The translations under genes were made by a program, and so were the position numbers. A stretch of DNA of 64,000 nucleotides from NCBI RefSeq assembly GCF_000439085.1, contig NZ_AUUA01000013.1, positions 56,978 through 120,977 on the forward strand. Direction: 5' to 3'. The stretch is from Leminorella grimontii ATCC 33999 = DSM 5078. Its GTDB lineage: Bacteria > Pseudomonadota > Gammaproteobacteria > Enterobacterales > Enterobacteriaceae. Numbering within the stretch: the first letter of the stretch is position 1; every line of letters starts with the position of its first letter. The notes under the pieces were generated by a model. That model was not told where the DNA came from and did no database searches. It was given only the letters and a program-made list of their open reading frames with translations. This document shows positions 56,060-64,000 of this stretch, one piece after another.

Positions 56060-58969
56060 CTATTGTCTGGGCTTGAACCTCAACAGTCGATTCGCGTTAC
56101 TGACCACCGTAATCGACGAGAGCGCCATCGCCGCGCCGGCGACCACCGGGTTAAGCAGCGTTCCCGTCAGCGGGTACAAAATGCCTGCGGCGATCGGGAT
56201 GCCCAGCGAGTTGTACACAAACGCGCCCAGCAGGTTTTGCTTCATGTTGCGAAGCGTCGCTTTAGACAGCGCGAGCGCGTCGGCGACGCCCTCAAGGCTG
56301 TGGCGCATCAGGGTGATAGCCGCCGTTTCGATGGCGATGTCGCTACCGCCGCCCATGGCGATGCCGACGTCGGCGCGAGCCAGCGCGGGGGCGTCGTTAA
56401 TGCCGTCGCCGACCATGGCGACTTTATGGCCGTCCTGCTGCAGGCGCGCGATGGCCTCCGCCTTTCCGTCCGGCAATACGCCGGCGATCACTTCGTCAAT
56501 ACCGGCCTGTTGTGCGATCGCATTGGCGGTGACCGGGTTGTCTCCGGTCAGCATGACCAGCCGATAGCCCTGCTGGTGCAGCCGATTCAGGGCGGAAACG
56601 CTGTCTTCTCGCAGCGGATCGCGGATTGCCAGTACGGCGGCTAACGCGCCGTTAACCGCCAGCAGCACTGGCGTTGCGCCCATCGCCGCTTCTTTGGCGA
56701 TAGCGTCGGCGGCGGCCTGCGTGTCGACCTGCTGTTCCTGCAGCAGGCGTTCGTTACCTAGCAGCAAAGACGCGTCGCCAGACCTGCCGGTAACGCCCAG
56801 CCCGCGCAGCGTCCGGAAGTCGCTAACGTCAGGCAGCGCCATTCCCTGGGCTTTCGTCATGATGGCGTGGGCCAGAGGGTGGCTGGCGCCCTGTTCCAGC
56901 GCGGCGGCATATTGGAGAATCTGCGACTCATGGTATCGATTAAAGGCGTAGATGGCGCTGACCAGCGGTTTGCCTTCGGTGAGCGTCCCGGTTTTGTCAA
57001 AAACGACGGTGTCTATCGCGCTTGCCTGCTGGAGCGCGTCCGCGTCGCGGACTAATACACCCATTTCGGCCGCGCGCCCGACGCCCGAAATGATCGACAT
57101 CGGCGTCGCCAGCCCTAACGCGCAGGGGCAGGCGATGATAAGGACGGTAGTGACGATAACCAGCGTATAGACCAGCTGAGGCTGCGGACCGACTAAATAC
57201 CAAATCAGACCGCTAATTAACGCAATGGCGACCACGACCGGTACAAAGATGGCTGAAATACGATCCGCCATCCGGCCGATTTCCGGCTTGCTGCTCTGCG
57301 CCTGACGCACCAGCTTGATGATGCGCGCCAGCGTGGTTTGGTTGCCGATAGCGTTAGCGCGGAACAGGGCGCTGCCGTCCTGTACGACCGTACCCGCGTG
57401 CAGCGCGTTTCCTGCGGCTTTTGGCTGCGGCATGGCTTCGCCGGTCAGCATCGCTTCGTCCACCCAGACTTCGCCCTGGAGCATTTCACCGTCGACCGGC
57501 ACCCGATCGCCGGTCGTCAGGCGCAGCGTCATGCCCAGCTTTACTTCCGACAGCGGCAGAACGGTTTCCCCTTGCTCGGTAACGACTCTGGCGGTCGGCG
57601 GCGTCAGGTCCAGCAGCCGCTCAAGCGCCTTGGACGAGCGCGAGCGCGCCCGCTGTTCCAGCGCGTGGCCGAGGTTTATCAGGCCGATAATCATCGCGCT
57701 GGCTTCAAAGTACACGTGCCGCGCTTCGTGCGGAAAGAGTGAAGGCCAAACCGCGACGCTGATGGAGTAGATCCAGGCCGCGCCGGTACCTAGTGCGATA
57801 AGCGTATCCATGGTCGCGCTGCCGTTTTTCAGGCTGCGCGCCGCGTTGACATAAAAATGGCCGCCCGCGGCAATCATCACCGCCAGCGTGGCCACCCCGG
57901 CGACTATCCAGAAGGTTTGATTGTCGGCGCTGACCATCATGTTGTCGCCAATCATCCCCCATACCATTAGCGGAATGCCTAAAGCCAGAGCCAACGCGGA
58001 CTGCCAGCGGTAGCGGCGGATGTTTTGCTGCGCCGTTTCGTGCTGGCGGGCGCGGCGCGTTTCTTCATCCTGAATAACCTCTGCGCCGTAGCCCGCCTGT
58101 TCAACGGCATTGACCAGCGCGCCGACGTCCGGCGTGCCGAACGCCATTGCGCTACGTTCGGCGAGGTTCACCCGCGCTTGCGCAACGCCGGGAACGCTTT
58201 CCAGCGCTTTTTGCACCTTATTCACGCAGCTGGCGCAGGTCATGCCGTTAATCAACAGCTGTACGCTGTCGTCATCGTCAGACGGCGCGGCCGGAGTGGA
58301 AACTTCTGCCGCTGTCACTGGCTCCGGCGTTTCTGATGCAGGCAGCGGCTCAGTTTTTGGGGGCGTAGCGCCATCGCTCAAGGTGGCTTCATATCCCGCC
58401 TGAACAACGGCGTCAATCAGCGCCTGAGGGGATGCGCTGCCGGTGACGACGGCTTCCGTCAGGCTGACGTCGGCGCGTTCTACGCCCGCAACGGCCTCTA
58501 GCGCCTTCTTTGTAGATCCGACGCAGTGTTGGCAGGTGAGTCCGGCCAACCGCAGGTGCACTTCCGAACCGGCGTTAGCCTCGGAGGCCTCATAGCCGGC
58601 CTGTTTTACCGCCTCAACCAATGCGTCGGGCGAAGCCGTGCCGTAGACTTCCGCCTTGTCCAGCGTGACGTCAGCCGCCAGTACGCCGTCTACGGCTTCC
58701 AGCGCTTTTGCCGTTCTGCCGGTGCAGTGCCCGCAGGAAAGGCCGGACAGGGCTAAAACAACGTCCGGCTGCGCCAGCCGGGCCTGATAGCCCGCGCCTT
58801 CAACGGCAGCGATAAGCGTCGCGGCATCGGCTTCGCCAACAATCTTCGCACTCGTGACGTTGACGTCCGTTGATTGAACGCCGGGCAGCGCATCGAGCGC
58901 TTTTTTCACTCTCCCGGCGCAGCCCATGCAGGACAGCCCGGTCAACTGTAAAACGGTAGTGTGTTGCAT
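56060..58969 (-). CDS. copA: Copper-exporting P1B-type ATPase CopA with four N-terminal metal-binding domains
   Basis: 969 residues against 834 in E. coli. Four heavy-metal domains carry C-x-x-C at C14/C17 (SCMGC), C79/C82 (SCGHC), C146/C149 (TCQHC) and C245/C248 (TCASC); E. coli has two. A Pro/Ser/Asp-rich linker (about 200-236) lies before the last. The ATPase has TGEAMP, the membrane CPC in [23 protein letters not shown], the SHPLAHA motif and [20 protein letters not shown]. It pumps Cu+ to the periplasm. A CueR site lies upstream; cueR itself is not in the window. Confidence 0.96.
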   Translation of the reverse strand: MQHTTVLQLTGLSCMGCAGRVKKALDALPGVQSTDVNVTSAKIVGEADAATLIAAVEGAGYQARLAQPDVVLALSGLSCGHCTGRTAKALEAVDGVLAADVTLDKAEVYGTASPDALVEAVKQAGYEASEANAGSEVHLRLAGLTCQHCVGSTKKALEAVAGVERADVSLTEAVVTGSASPQALIDAVVQAGYEATLSDGATPPKTEPLPASETPEPVTAAEVSTPAAPSDDDDSVQLLINGMTCASCVNKVQKALESVPGVAQARVNLAERSAMAFGTPDVGALVNAVEQAGYGAEVIQDEETRRARQHETAQQNIRRYRWQSALALALGIPLMVWGMIGDNMMVSADNQTFWIVAGVATLAVMIAAGGHFYVNAARSLKNGSATMDTLIALGTGAAWIYSISVAVWPSLFPHEARHVYFEASAMIIGLINLGHALEQRARSRSSKALERLLDLTPPTARVVTEQGETVLPLSEVKLGMTLRLTTGDRVPVDGEMLQGEVWVDEAMLTGEAMPQPKAAGNALHAGTVVQDGSALFRANAIGNQTTLARIIKLVRQAQSSKPEIGRMADRISAIFVPVVVAIALISGLIWYLVGPQPQLVYTLVIVTTVLIIACPCALGLATPMSIISGVGRAAEMGVLVRDADALQQASAIDTVVFDKTGTLTEGKPLVSAIYAFNRYHESQILQYAAALEQGASHPLAHAIMTKAQGMALPDVSDFRTLRGLGVTGRSGDASLLLGNERLLQEQQVDTQAAADAIAKEAAMGATPVLLAVNGALAAVLAIRDPLREDSVSALNRLHQQGYRLVMLTGDNPVTANAIAQQAGIDEVIAGVLPDGKAEAIARLQQDGHKVAMVGDGINDAPALARADVGIAMGGGSDIAIETAAITLMRHSLEGVADALALSKATLRNMKQNLLGAFVYNSLGIPIAAGILYPLTGTLLNPVVAGAAMALSSITVVSNANRLLRFKPRQ

Positions 58970-59033
58970 AACGTAGCTCCTGAATTCTGAGCCCGGCGGC
59001 GCCGAGCAGAAGAAGGTTCTCTGACTGTGATTA

Positions 59034-59064
59034 AGTCTAAACCTTCCAGCAACAGGAAGGTCAA
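59034..59064 (-). promoter_or_regulatory. CueR-dependent copA promoter
   Basis: Read on the minus strand: TTGACC (-35), 19-base spacer, TAGACT (-10). The spacer holds the CueR dyad ACCTTCC-N7-GGAAGGT (59041-59061), nearly identical to the E. coli copA promoter. A 19-base spacer is the mark of MerR-type activation. Confidence 0.93.
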
Positions 59065-59191
59065 GCGATAAGGCGGATTATTTATTTCAGGAATGTCAAA
59101 ACCGCATTTTGCCGTCGTTAAGAAGAAGAGTGGGATCTCGCTCATACTTTTACGCTAAGTCACGCTGAGCTACGATTAAATTCTGTTCATC

Positions 59192-59211
59192 ATATATTAT
59201 ATATAATATAT
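59192..59211. promoter_or_regulatory. 20-base AT palindrome upstream of the enolase-family operon
   Basis: ATATATTATATATAATATAT is a perfect palindrome, about 83-102 bases before the enolase-superfamily gene. It may be an operator for a GntR-type or similar regulator, or simply part of an AT-rich promoter. No regulator gene lies beside it in the window. Confidence 0.5.
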
Positions 59212-59293
59212 TATTTATGAATTGGAGATGAGTTAGCGCCTTGTCTTTCATGTTTTCAATGGGTTGTGTTCAGTCATTCCAAGGAGAATAAAG

Positions 59294-60484
59294 ATGAAAA
59301 TTGTCAGCGTTGACGTTATTGACGTAAAAAATCCGCTACAGTCCGCCGTAGCCAAGTGGCGCCCGGTTGTGGTGCGCATCAATACGGATGAAGGGATTTC
59401 CGGCTTTGGCGAAGTGGGAATGGCCTACGGCGTAGGGGCTTCCGCAGGCTTCGGCATGGCGAAAGATCTTGCCAGCATCATTATCGGCATGGATCCGATG
59501 GAAACGGAAAAGATCTGGGACAAAATGCAGAAAAAAACCTTCTGGGGTCAGGGCGGCGGCACCGTCGTTTCAGCCGGGATGAGCGCGATCGACGTCGCGC
59601 TGTGGGATATCAAGGGGAAAGCGCTCAACGTGCCCTGTTACCAACTGTTGGGCGGTAAGTGTCGCGATTCGCTGCGCACCTACGCCAGCCAACTGCAGTT
59701 CGGATGGGGCGACGCAGAGAAAAAGGAAATCTTAACGACGCCCCAGCAGTATGCGGCAGCGGCGGAAAAGGCGCTGGCCGAAGGTTATGACGCCATCAAG
59801 GTTGACGTTAACGAAATCAACGAGCAGGGCGGCGTAAAGAAAAGCAATCTGTACGGCGTGTTTGCCGACCGCGAACTGAAGGTCGGCTACAAGCGCCTTA
59901 AGGCCATTCGCGAAGCGGTGGGCGACGAGGTCGATATTATCGTCGAGGCTCATGCGTTGACCGATACAGCTTCCGCCATTCGCTTTGGCCGCATGATTGA
60001 AGACCTGCGCATTTCCGCTTATGAAGAGCCGGTGATGAACCTGAACCACGGCCAGCTGAAAGAGGTGAAGCGCAACGTCAACATTCCTATCGCCGCGGGT
60101 GAACGCATCTATACCCGCTGGGGCTTCCGTCCGTACTTTGAAGAACACATCATCGATCTTATCCAGCCCGATCTCGGCACCTGCGGCGGCTTTAGCGAAG
60201 CGAAAAAGATCTGCGACATGGGCCATATCTACGACACCACCTGTCAGATCCACGTTTGCGGCGGTCCGATCATGACGGCGGCGGCGCTACAGCTTGAGTG
60301 CGCCATCCCCAACTTCGGCATCCACGAGCTGCATCGCTACGCGCTGCTGGACGGCAACCGCGCCACCTGTAAGTACGACTATCTGCCCAAAAACGGTCAG
60401 TATGCGATCCCCGATTTGCCAGGCATTGGTCAGGAGCTGACTGAAAAATCGATTGCCGAATCGCCAAAAGAGACCGTGAAGTAA
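59294..60484 (+). CDS. Enolase-superfamily (mandelate racemase/muconate lactonizing type) sugar-acid enzyme
   Basis: 396 residues from the ATG at 59294, after AAGGAG; the earlier ATG at 59264 lacks a ribosome binding site. It has a capping domain (1-120) and a TIM barrel. Candidate active-site residues are the K169-x-D171 pair (AIKVDVN), metal ligands E218 (VEAHAL), E244/E245 (YEEPV) and E270 (AAGERI), with H220 and H320 (QIHVCGG) as acid/base candidates. The first ligand is usually Asp, so E218 is unusual. It probably dehydrates or epimerises an acid sugar; substrate unknown. Confidence 0.8.
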   Translation: MKIVSVDVIDVKNPLQSAVAKWRPVVVRINTDEGISGFGEVGMAYGVGASAGFGMAKDLASIIIGMDPMETEKIWDKMQKKTFWGQGGGTVVSAGMSAIDVALWDIKGKALNVPCYQLLGGKCRDSLRTYASQLQFGWGDAEKKEILTTPQQYAAAAEKALAEGYDAIKVDVNEINEQGGVKKSNLYGVFADRELKVGYKRLKAIREAVGDEVDIIVEAHALTDTASAIRFGRMIEDLRISAYEEPVMNLNHGQLKEVKRNVNIPIAAGERIYTRWGFRPYFEEHIIDLIQPDLGTCGGFSEAKKICDMGHIYDTTCQIHVCGGPIMTAAALQLECAIPNFGIHELHRYALLDGNRATCKYDYLPKNGQYAIPDLPGIGQELTEKSIAESPKETVK

Positions 60485-60779
60485 CAGGCTGACGTTACCG
60501 AGGGTTGCCGCCTTATCGGTGCGAATACGCCGGGTGCGAAGAATGTAAAAAGACGTTTGTCGACAGCGAATGAGGAGTAATCCGCATTTGCCGGAGGCGC
60601 CTATTGTCAAAAACAACGCATCTGATGCAGTATTTCGCTGCCGAATAAATATAAATAACGGCGGCGACCCTGACAGAGGGGAGGCTTCGCGAGAAAGCGT
60701 GAAAACCTCCTAATCGTTGATTAGGGTTAATTACGCAGAGCCGGCGAGTGGTATCGTCGGCTCTGCGGGGAGTTGAAGC
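60485..60779. other. Leader region between the enolase-family gene and the DcuC-type gene
   Basis: 295 bases without a gene, unusually long inside an otherwise tight operon. It contains a strong hairpin at 60734-60767 close to the next start codon and several GC-rich short repeats near 60520-60600. A second promoter or a leader control is possible. Confidence 0.5.
60734..60767 (+). promoter_or_regulatory. Leader hairpin before the DcuC-type gene
   Basis: CGCAGAGCCG and CGGCTCTGCG form a perfect 10-base stem with a 14-base loop. It ends 13 bases before the start codon and runs into the GGGGAG ribosome binding site, so it could act on translation or protect the downstream mRNA end. Confidence 0.6.
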
Positions 60780-62171
60780 ATGGGATTAACAATATCGCTT
60801 GTTGTCATCGCATGGGTCGCCTGGATGATAGCAAGGAAAGGGTACGCGACCGCCGTGCTGCTGATTGCCGGCGTTTTCCTGCTGGGAACGTCGGTCCTTC
60901 TTGACCTGGGCCCCGGGCTGACGTTGAAAAAGTCTACCGGCAGCGGCTTTTTCGACATTTTTCAGGTTGTCCAAAACATTATGTCAAGCAACCTCGGCGG
61001 GCTGGGGCTGGCGATTATGGCAATGGGCGGCTTCTCCCGCTATATGGACACGCTGCACGCCGGTCAGGCGCTGTACGCCGTCGTCGGCGGGCCGCTGAAA
61101 TACATCAAGTCTCCTTATCTTCTGGCCTGTATGGGCTTCATCGTTTCCCAGATTATCGGCATGGCGATCCCCAGCGCGTCCGGGCTGGCGCTGATGCTGA
61201 TGGTGACGCTGTACCCCGTGATGATCCGCGCCGGCGTTTCCCGACTGACGGCGGTGGCCATTATCGGCTCCAGCCGCTTCTTTGACCTGGGGCCTGGCTC
61301 GGCCAACTGCCTGCTGGCGGCTAAAACCTCAGGCATTGAGTGGGCTGAGTATTTCCTCCACTGGCAGATGAAGATCTATTTTCCGCTGCTGCTGACAATG
61401 TTGGTTTCACACTACTTTGTTCAGCGCTTCTGGGAGCGTCGCGAAGGCCCCGATCCGGAAGACTTGATACTGCAGGAACAGTTCCGCAAAGAGCAGGAAG
61501 GGCAAACCGCGCAGGTGCCGAAAATTTACGCGCTGTTGCCTATCGTTCCGCTGGTGATTCTGCTGCTGTTTAACCCGGTTGTACTCGGCCAGTTTGGCGT
61601 CAACATCAAGGTTGGCGTACCGTCGGCCATCGTTCTCAGTACGCTTATCGCCATGCTGTTTGACTTTATTCGCCGCCGCAACGGCTTTGACGTGCTTAAC
61701 GGCATGAAGTCCTTCTTCGAAGGGCTGGGCAAGCAGCTGACTATCGTCGTGGCGCTGATTATCGCAGGTCAGGTGTTCGGCGAGGGGCTTATCGCCATCG
61801 GCGCCGTGAATTCACTCATCGCTGGCGTAGAAGGTGCAGGGCTTGGCGCGGGCTTCATGATTATTCTGATGAGCCTGATTATCGGCGCCGTCGCCTTCCT
61901 GATGGGCTCCGGCAACGCGCCGTTCTTCTCCTTTGCAGCGCTTATCCCAAGCATTGCCGCCAAGATGGGCGTACCGTCCGCAGCCATGCTGCTGCCGCTG
62001 CAAACCATGACCGGATTTGGCCGCACCATGTCGCCGGTAACCGGCGCTATCGTTGCGGTGGCGGGCATCGCGGGGGTATCGCCGTTCCAAATCGTCAAGC
62101 GCAACGCCATCCAACTGGTTCTGTGTATGTTGGTCAACTTTATCCTGACCTTTACCGTCGTGCTACCCTGA
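60780..62171 (+). CDS. DcuC-family C4-dicarboxylate-type anion carrier
   Basis: 463 residues with about twelve hydrophobic segments. The family pattern is visible in AVVGGPLKYIKSPYLLACMGFIVSQIIGMAIPSASG, RFFDLGPGSANCLLAAKTSG and MGSGNAPFFSFAALIPSIAAKMG. DcuC-type carriers exchange C4-dicarboxylates such as succinate under anaerobic conditions, but relatives take other acids. Next to an enolase-superfamily enzyme and a PrpD-family enzyme, uptake of the pathway substrate is inferred. Confidence 0.85.
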   Translation: MGLTISLVVIAWVAWMIARKGYATAVLLIAGVFLLGTSVLLDLGPGLTLKKSTGSGFFDIFQVVQNIMSSNLGGLGLAIMAMGGFSRYMDTLHAGQALYAVVGGPLKYIKSPYLLACMGFIVSQIIGMAIPSASGLALMLMVTLYPVMIRAGVSRLTAVAIIGSSRFFDLGPGSANCLLAAKTSGIEWAEYFLHWQMKIYFPLLLTMLVSHYFVQRFWERREGPDPEDLILQEQFRKEQEGQTAQVPKIYALLPIVPLVILLLFNPVVLGQFGVNIKVGVPSAIVLSTLIAMLFDFIRRRNGFDVLNGMKSFFEGLGKQLTIVVALIIAGQVFGEGLIAIGAVNSLIAGVEGAGLGAGFMIILMSLIIGAVAFLMGSGNAPFFSFAALIPSIAAKMGVPSAAMLLPLQTMTGFGRTMSPVTGAIVAVAGIAGVSPFQIVKRNAIQLVLCMLVNFILTFTVVLP

Positions 62172-62227
62172 CGGCGCGTCGTCATTGACAACGCCCGCGC
62201 ACCGCGCGGGCCGATAAGGAGAAAATC

Positions 62228-63565
62228 ATGCAGGCGGATGTTCAAAAAAATCTGGCCGACTTTATCGCCAACTGTCGTGATGAACTGATTGTCGGACGGC
62301 TTATTGAGGACATGAAGTATCGCGTCATCGACTGGCTGGGCTGCGCCGCAGTTGGCGCGCGCTATCCGCAGTGCGACATTGCGCGTCGAACGTTTACGCA
62401 CTTTGGCGGCGTCGAGGAGGCCGTCGTTATCGGCGCGTCGGGGCGCTACCCCGCACCGGCGGCGGCGATGGTCAACGGCATTATCGGCCACGTTTCCGAA
62501 CTTGATGACGGCCATCGTAAGGCCATCGGCCACCCGGGCTCGGTCACGCTGCCCGTCGCGCTGGCGCTGGGTGAGTCGCTTAACGTGAGCGGTAGCGCGT
62601 TCCTAAAGGCGCTGGTTGTCGGCTACGACGTGTATATTCGGCTGGGGCAGACGGTGAATCCTTCCCACTATGCCTACTGGCACACCACCGGTACCTGCGG
62701 CACTTTTGCCGCCGCAGCGACGGCGGCGTCGCTGATGCGGCTTACGGCTGAACAGGCGCGCAACGCGTTAGGCATCGCGGCAACTATGGCCAGCGGGCTG
62801 GTGGCCTCGTTTGGCTCTCACGCCAAAGCGCTAAACGTTGGGCACGCCTGCCAAAGCGGCGTTTATGCCGCGCTTCTTGCAAAAGAGGGCTTTACCGGCT
62901 CGCCGCAGGCCCTGGCGGGCGACAAGGGCTTCGTTAAGGCGACAAGCGATTATGAGTCGCTTAAGTATCTGGAATGCCTCACGGAGGAGGGGCTGCTGTC
63001 CGATACCGCCTTTTATAAGGTCTACGCCTCTTGCGGACACACCAACTCCCCGCTGGATGCAGTATTTGGCCTGATGAATGCGCACACGCTGGACGTCAAA
63101 AAGATAGCCCGCATTCACGTCGCTACCTACCGCATTTCGGTATCGCTGACGGCGCCGCTGAAGGTGAATAATGAAGATGAGGCTAAGTTTTCGCTGCCTT
63201 ACTGCATCGCGGTGGCCCTGATCTTTGGCCGCGTTTCGCTGGCGGAGTTTCAGCCACAGGCGTTGGGTAATCCCGACGTGCTGGCGCTGGCGAAAAAGGT
63301 TGAGGTCGTAGAGTCAGAAGAGGCGACGGCGCGCTTTCCCAAGCGGCAGGCGGAAGTCACGATAGTCATGGAGGATGGAAAAACCTATCGACATCGGGTG
63401 ATGGACGCCACCGACGTCGCCAACTTCGCCATGCTGGAGCAGAAGTTTCTCCACTCGGCGCAGGGCGTGGACCGGCAGGCGTCGGAAGCCGTGCTGGCGT
63501 TTATCAAGGCGATGGACAAGAGTGCGGATATTGCGCCGTTGACAGAGTACTTACGAAAAATTTAA
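62228..63565 (+). CDS. MmgE/PrpD family enzyme
   Basis: 445 residues with the MmgE/PrpD fold: an N-terminal helical domain (RVIDWLGCAAVGARYPQ, NGIIGHVSELDDGHRKAIGHPGSVTLPVALALGE) and a C-terminal domain with ASCGHTNSPLDAVFGLM. The family includes 2-methylcitrate dehydratase, cis-aconitate decarboxylase and iminodisuccinate epimerase, all acting on di- or tricarboxylates. It ends the operon; a terminator follows 56 bases later. Which reaction it does cannot be read from the sequence. Confidence 0.85.
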   Translation: MQADVQKNLADFIANCRDELIVGRLIEDMKYRVIDWLGCAAVGARYPQCDIARRTFTHFGGVEEAVVIGASGRYPAPAAAMVNGIIGHVSELDDGHRKAIGHPGSVTLPVALALGESLNVSGSAFLKALVVGYDVYIRLGQTVNPSHYAYWHTTGTCGTFAAAATAASLMRLTAEQARNALGIAATMASGLVASFGSHAKALNVGHACQSGVYAALLAKEGFTGSPQALAGDKGFVKATSDYESLKYLECLTEEGLLSDTAFYKVYASCGHTNSPLDAVFGLMNAHTLDVKKIARIHVATYRISVSLTAPLKVNNEDEAKFSLPYCIAVALIFGRVSLAEFQPQALGNPDVLALAKKVEVVESEEATARFPKRQAEVTIVMEDGKTYRHRVMDATDVANFAMLEQKFLHSAQGVDRQASEAVLAFIKAMDKSADIAPLTEYLRKI

Positions 63566-63620
63566 TCGCGTTAAGGAGCCAAGCAACGAACGCGATGCTC
63601 AGACAGGTTCTATTTCTTTT

Positions 63621-63646
63621 AAGCGGCGTATTAACGCCGCTTTATT
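63621..63646 (+). terminator. Terminator of the enolase/DcuC/PrpD operon
   Basis: Stem AAGCGGCGT / ACGCCGCTT with an ATTA loop followed by TTATT. Confidence 0.85.
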
Positions 63647-63656
63647 GTATATAGAA

Positions 63657-63679
63657 AACCCCCAGCTAGGCTGGGGGTT
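63657..63679 (+). repeat. IS200 left-end hairpin
   Basis: Perfect 10-base stem AACCCCCAGC / GCTGGGGGTT with a TAG loop. In IS200 elements the subterminal hairpin is recognised by the transposase and can also block transcription entering from outside. Confidence 0.85.
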
Positions 63680-63713
63680 CTGGAAAGCTTTCAGCTTTAA
63701 ATCAGTTATATAA

Positions 63714-63785
63714 ACCCCTTTTGATTTGTTAAAACATGTTGCGGTCTGGCAACTGCAAAAGTTAAACAAGAAATCAAAAGGGGGT
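63714..63785 (+). promoter_or_regulatory. IS200 transposase leader fold-back that hides the ribosome binding site
   Basis: ACCCCTTTTGATTTGTT pairs with the later AACAAGAAATCAAAAGGGGGT (small bulges), enclosing a further GTTGC / GCAAC stem. The GGGGG ribosome binding site of the transposase (63780-63784) lies in the paired arm, so translation should be strongly reduced, as known in IS200. Confidence 0.8.
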
Positions 63786-63789
63786 CCCA

Positions 63790-64000
63790 ATGGGGGACGA
63801 AAAGAGCTTAGCGCATACCCGATGGAACTGTAAATATCACATAGTATTTGCGCCCAAATACCGAAGACAAGCCTTCTACGGAGAGAAACGTAGAGCAGTG
63901 GGCATCATATTAAGAAAGCTATGTGAATGGAAAAACGTGAATATTCTTGAAGCGGAATGCTGTGTTGATCATATACATATGCTTCTGGAAATCCCGCCCA
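63790..64000 (+). CDS. tnpA: IS200-type transposase TnpA (3' end beyond window)
   Basis: About 70 codons are present, beginning MGDEKSLAHTRWNCKYHIVF, then APKYRRQAFYGEKRRAVG and ECCVDHIHMLLEIPP. This is the Y1 HUH transposase of IS200/IS605; the HUH motif is HIH in VDHIHML. The catalytic tyrosine would be further downstream. Frame open to the window edge, so it looks intact as far as visible. Confidence 0.9.
   Translation, partial: MGDEKSLAHTRWNCKYHIVFAPKYRRQAFYGEKRRAVGIILRKLCEWKNVNILEAECCVDHIHMLLEIPP

Larger units (their letters stand above)
63650..64000 (+). mobile_element. IS200/IS605-family insertion sequence, left end (runs out of window)
   Basis: Just after the operon terminator comes the IS200-type left end. 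A terminal hairpin AACCCCCAGC-TAG-GCTGGGGGTT (63657-63679) is followed by a long 5' leader with a second fold-back and then the transposase gene. The left boundary is set by eye near 63650. IS200 elements lack terminal inverted repeats and move as single-stranded DNA. Confidence 0.85.

Noticed and set aside
58700..58790. CopA(Z)-type programmed frameshift after the first metal-binding domain
   Set aside because: No slippery heptamer of the E. coli type was seen in the codons linking the first two domains.
61769..62533. Minus-strand frame of 254 codons across the DcuC and PrpD genes
   Set aside because: Antisense to two well-recognised genes, and no plausible family or ribosome binding site.

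Overview
The window is a chromosomal segment of a gamma-proteobacterium of the order Enterobacterales. Almost every housekeeping gene is recognisable from the Escherichia coli gene set, and two E. coli neighbourhoods that are far apart there are joined here: fadL-yfcZ-sixA-smrB-prmB-aroC-mepA-yfcA-epmC-yfcL-mnmC-fabB, and decR-mdlAB-glnK-amtB-tesB-ybaY-atl-ffs ... acrAB-acrR ... rsmS ... priC-ybaN-apt-dnaX-ybaB-recR-htpG-adk ... hemH ... ybaL-fsr-ybaK-ybaP-copA. The joined order, the missing genes (fadIJ, mscK, aes, gsk, ushA) and the sequence divergence argue against Escherichia or Salmonella. A more distant family such as Budviciaceae or Hafniaceae is possible, but the genus cannot be fixed by reading.

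Layout. 1-2.3 kb: truncated fadL with a FadR operator, yfcZ, sixA. 2.3-4.6 kb: accessory block with an ERIC element wedged between two small genes and three paralogous membrane-protein genes. 4.6-13.5 kb: conserved block smrB to fabB, with FadR and FabR operators before fabB. 13.8-21.5 kb: aphA, rhtA, a cysteine-responsive pair (ccdA-like/decR), the MdlAB ABC exporter and an Asr-like acid-shock protein. 21.6-25.8 kb: nitrogen-regulated glnK-amtB (NtrC sites plus sigma-54 promoter), tesB, ybaY, atl and 4.5S RNA. 25.8-33.7 kb: metal and drug efflux (rcnA/rcnR, an MbfA-type ferritin-like iron transporter, acrAB/acrR). 33.7-38.5 kb: accessory insert with ychN, a membrane protein, rsmS and a VWA protein-histidine kinase-response regulator operon. 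38.5-46.6 kb: replication and recombination block (priC, apt, dnaX with a conserved programmed frameshift, ybaB, recR) plus htpG and adk. 46.6-49.8 kb: AT-rich island with an orphan ORF, about 1 kb of non-coding DNA and a berberine-bridge-type flavin oxidase. 49.9-59.1 kb: hemH, an orphan two-repeat type I-F CRISPR mini-array, ybaL, fsr, ybaK, ybaP and a CopA with four metal-binding domains. 59.2-63.6 kb: an uncharacterised catabolic operon (enolase-superfamily enzyme, DcuC-type carrier, MmgE/PrpD enzyme). 63.65 kb to the end: left end of an IS200-type element.

The strongest candidates for something undescribed are the VWA-kinase-regulator operon with a direct-repeat box in its promoter, the orphan I-F mini-array without cas genes in view, the enolase/DcuC/PrpD operon with its own palindrome and leader hairpin, the tandem membrane-protein trio, and the ERIC plus 16S-complementary leader arrangement around 2.6-3.0 kb.
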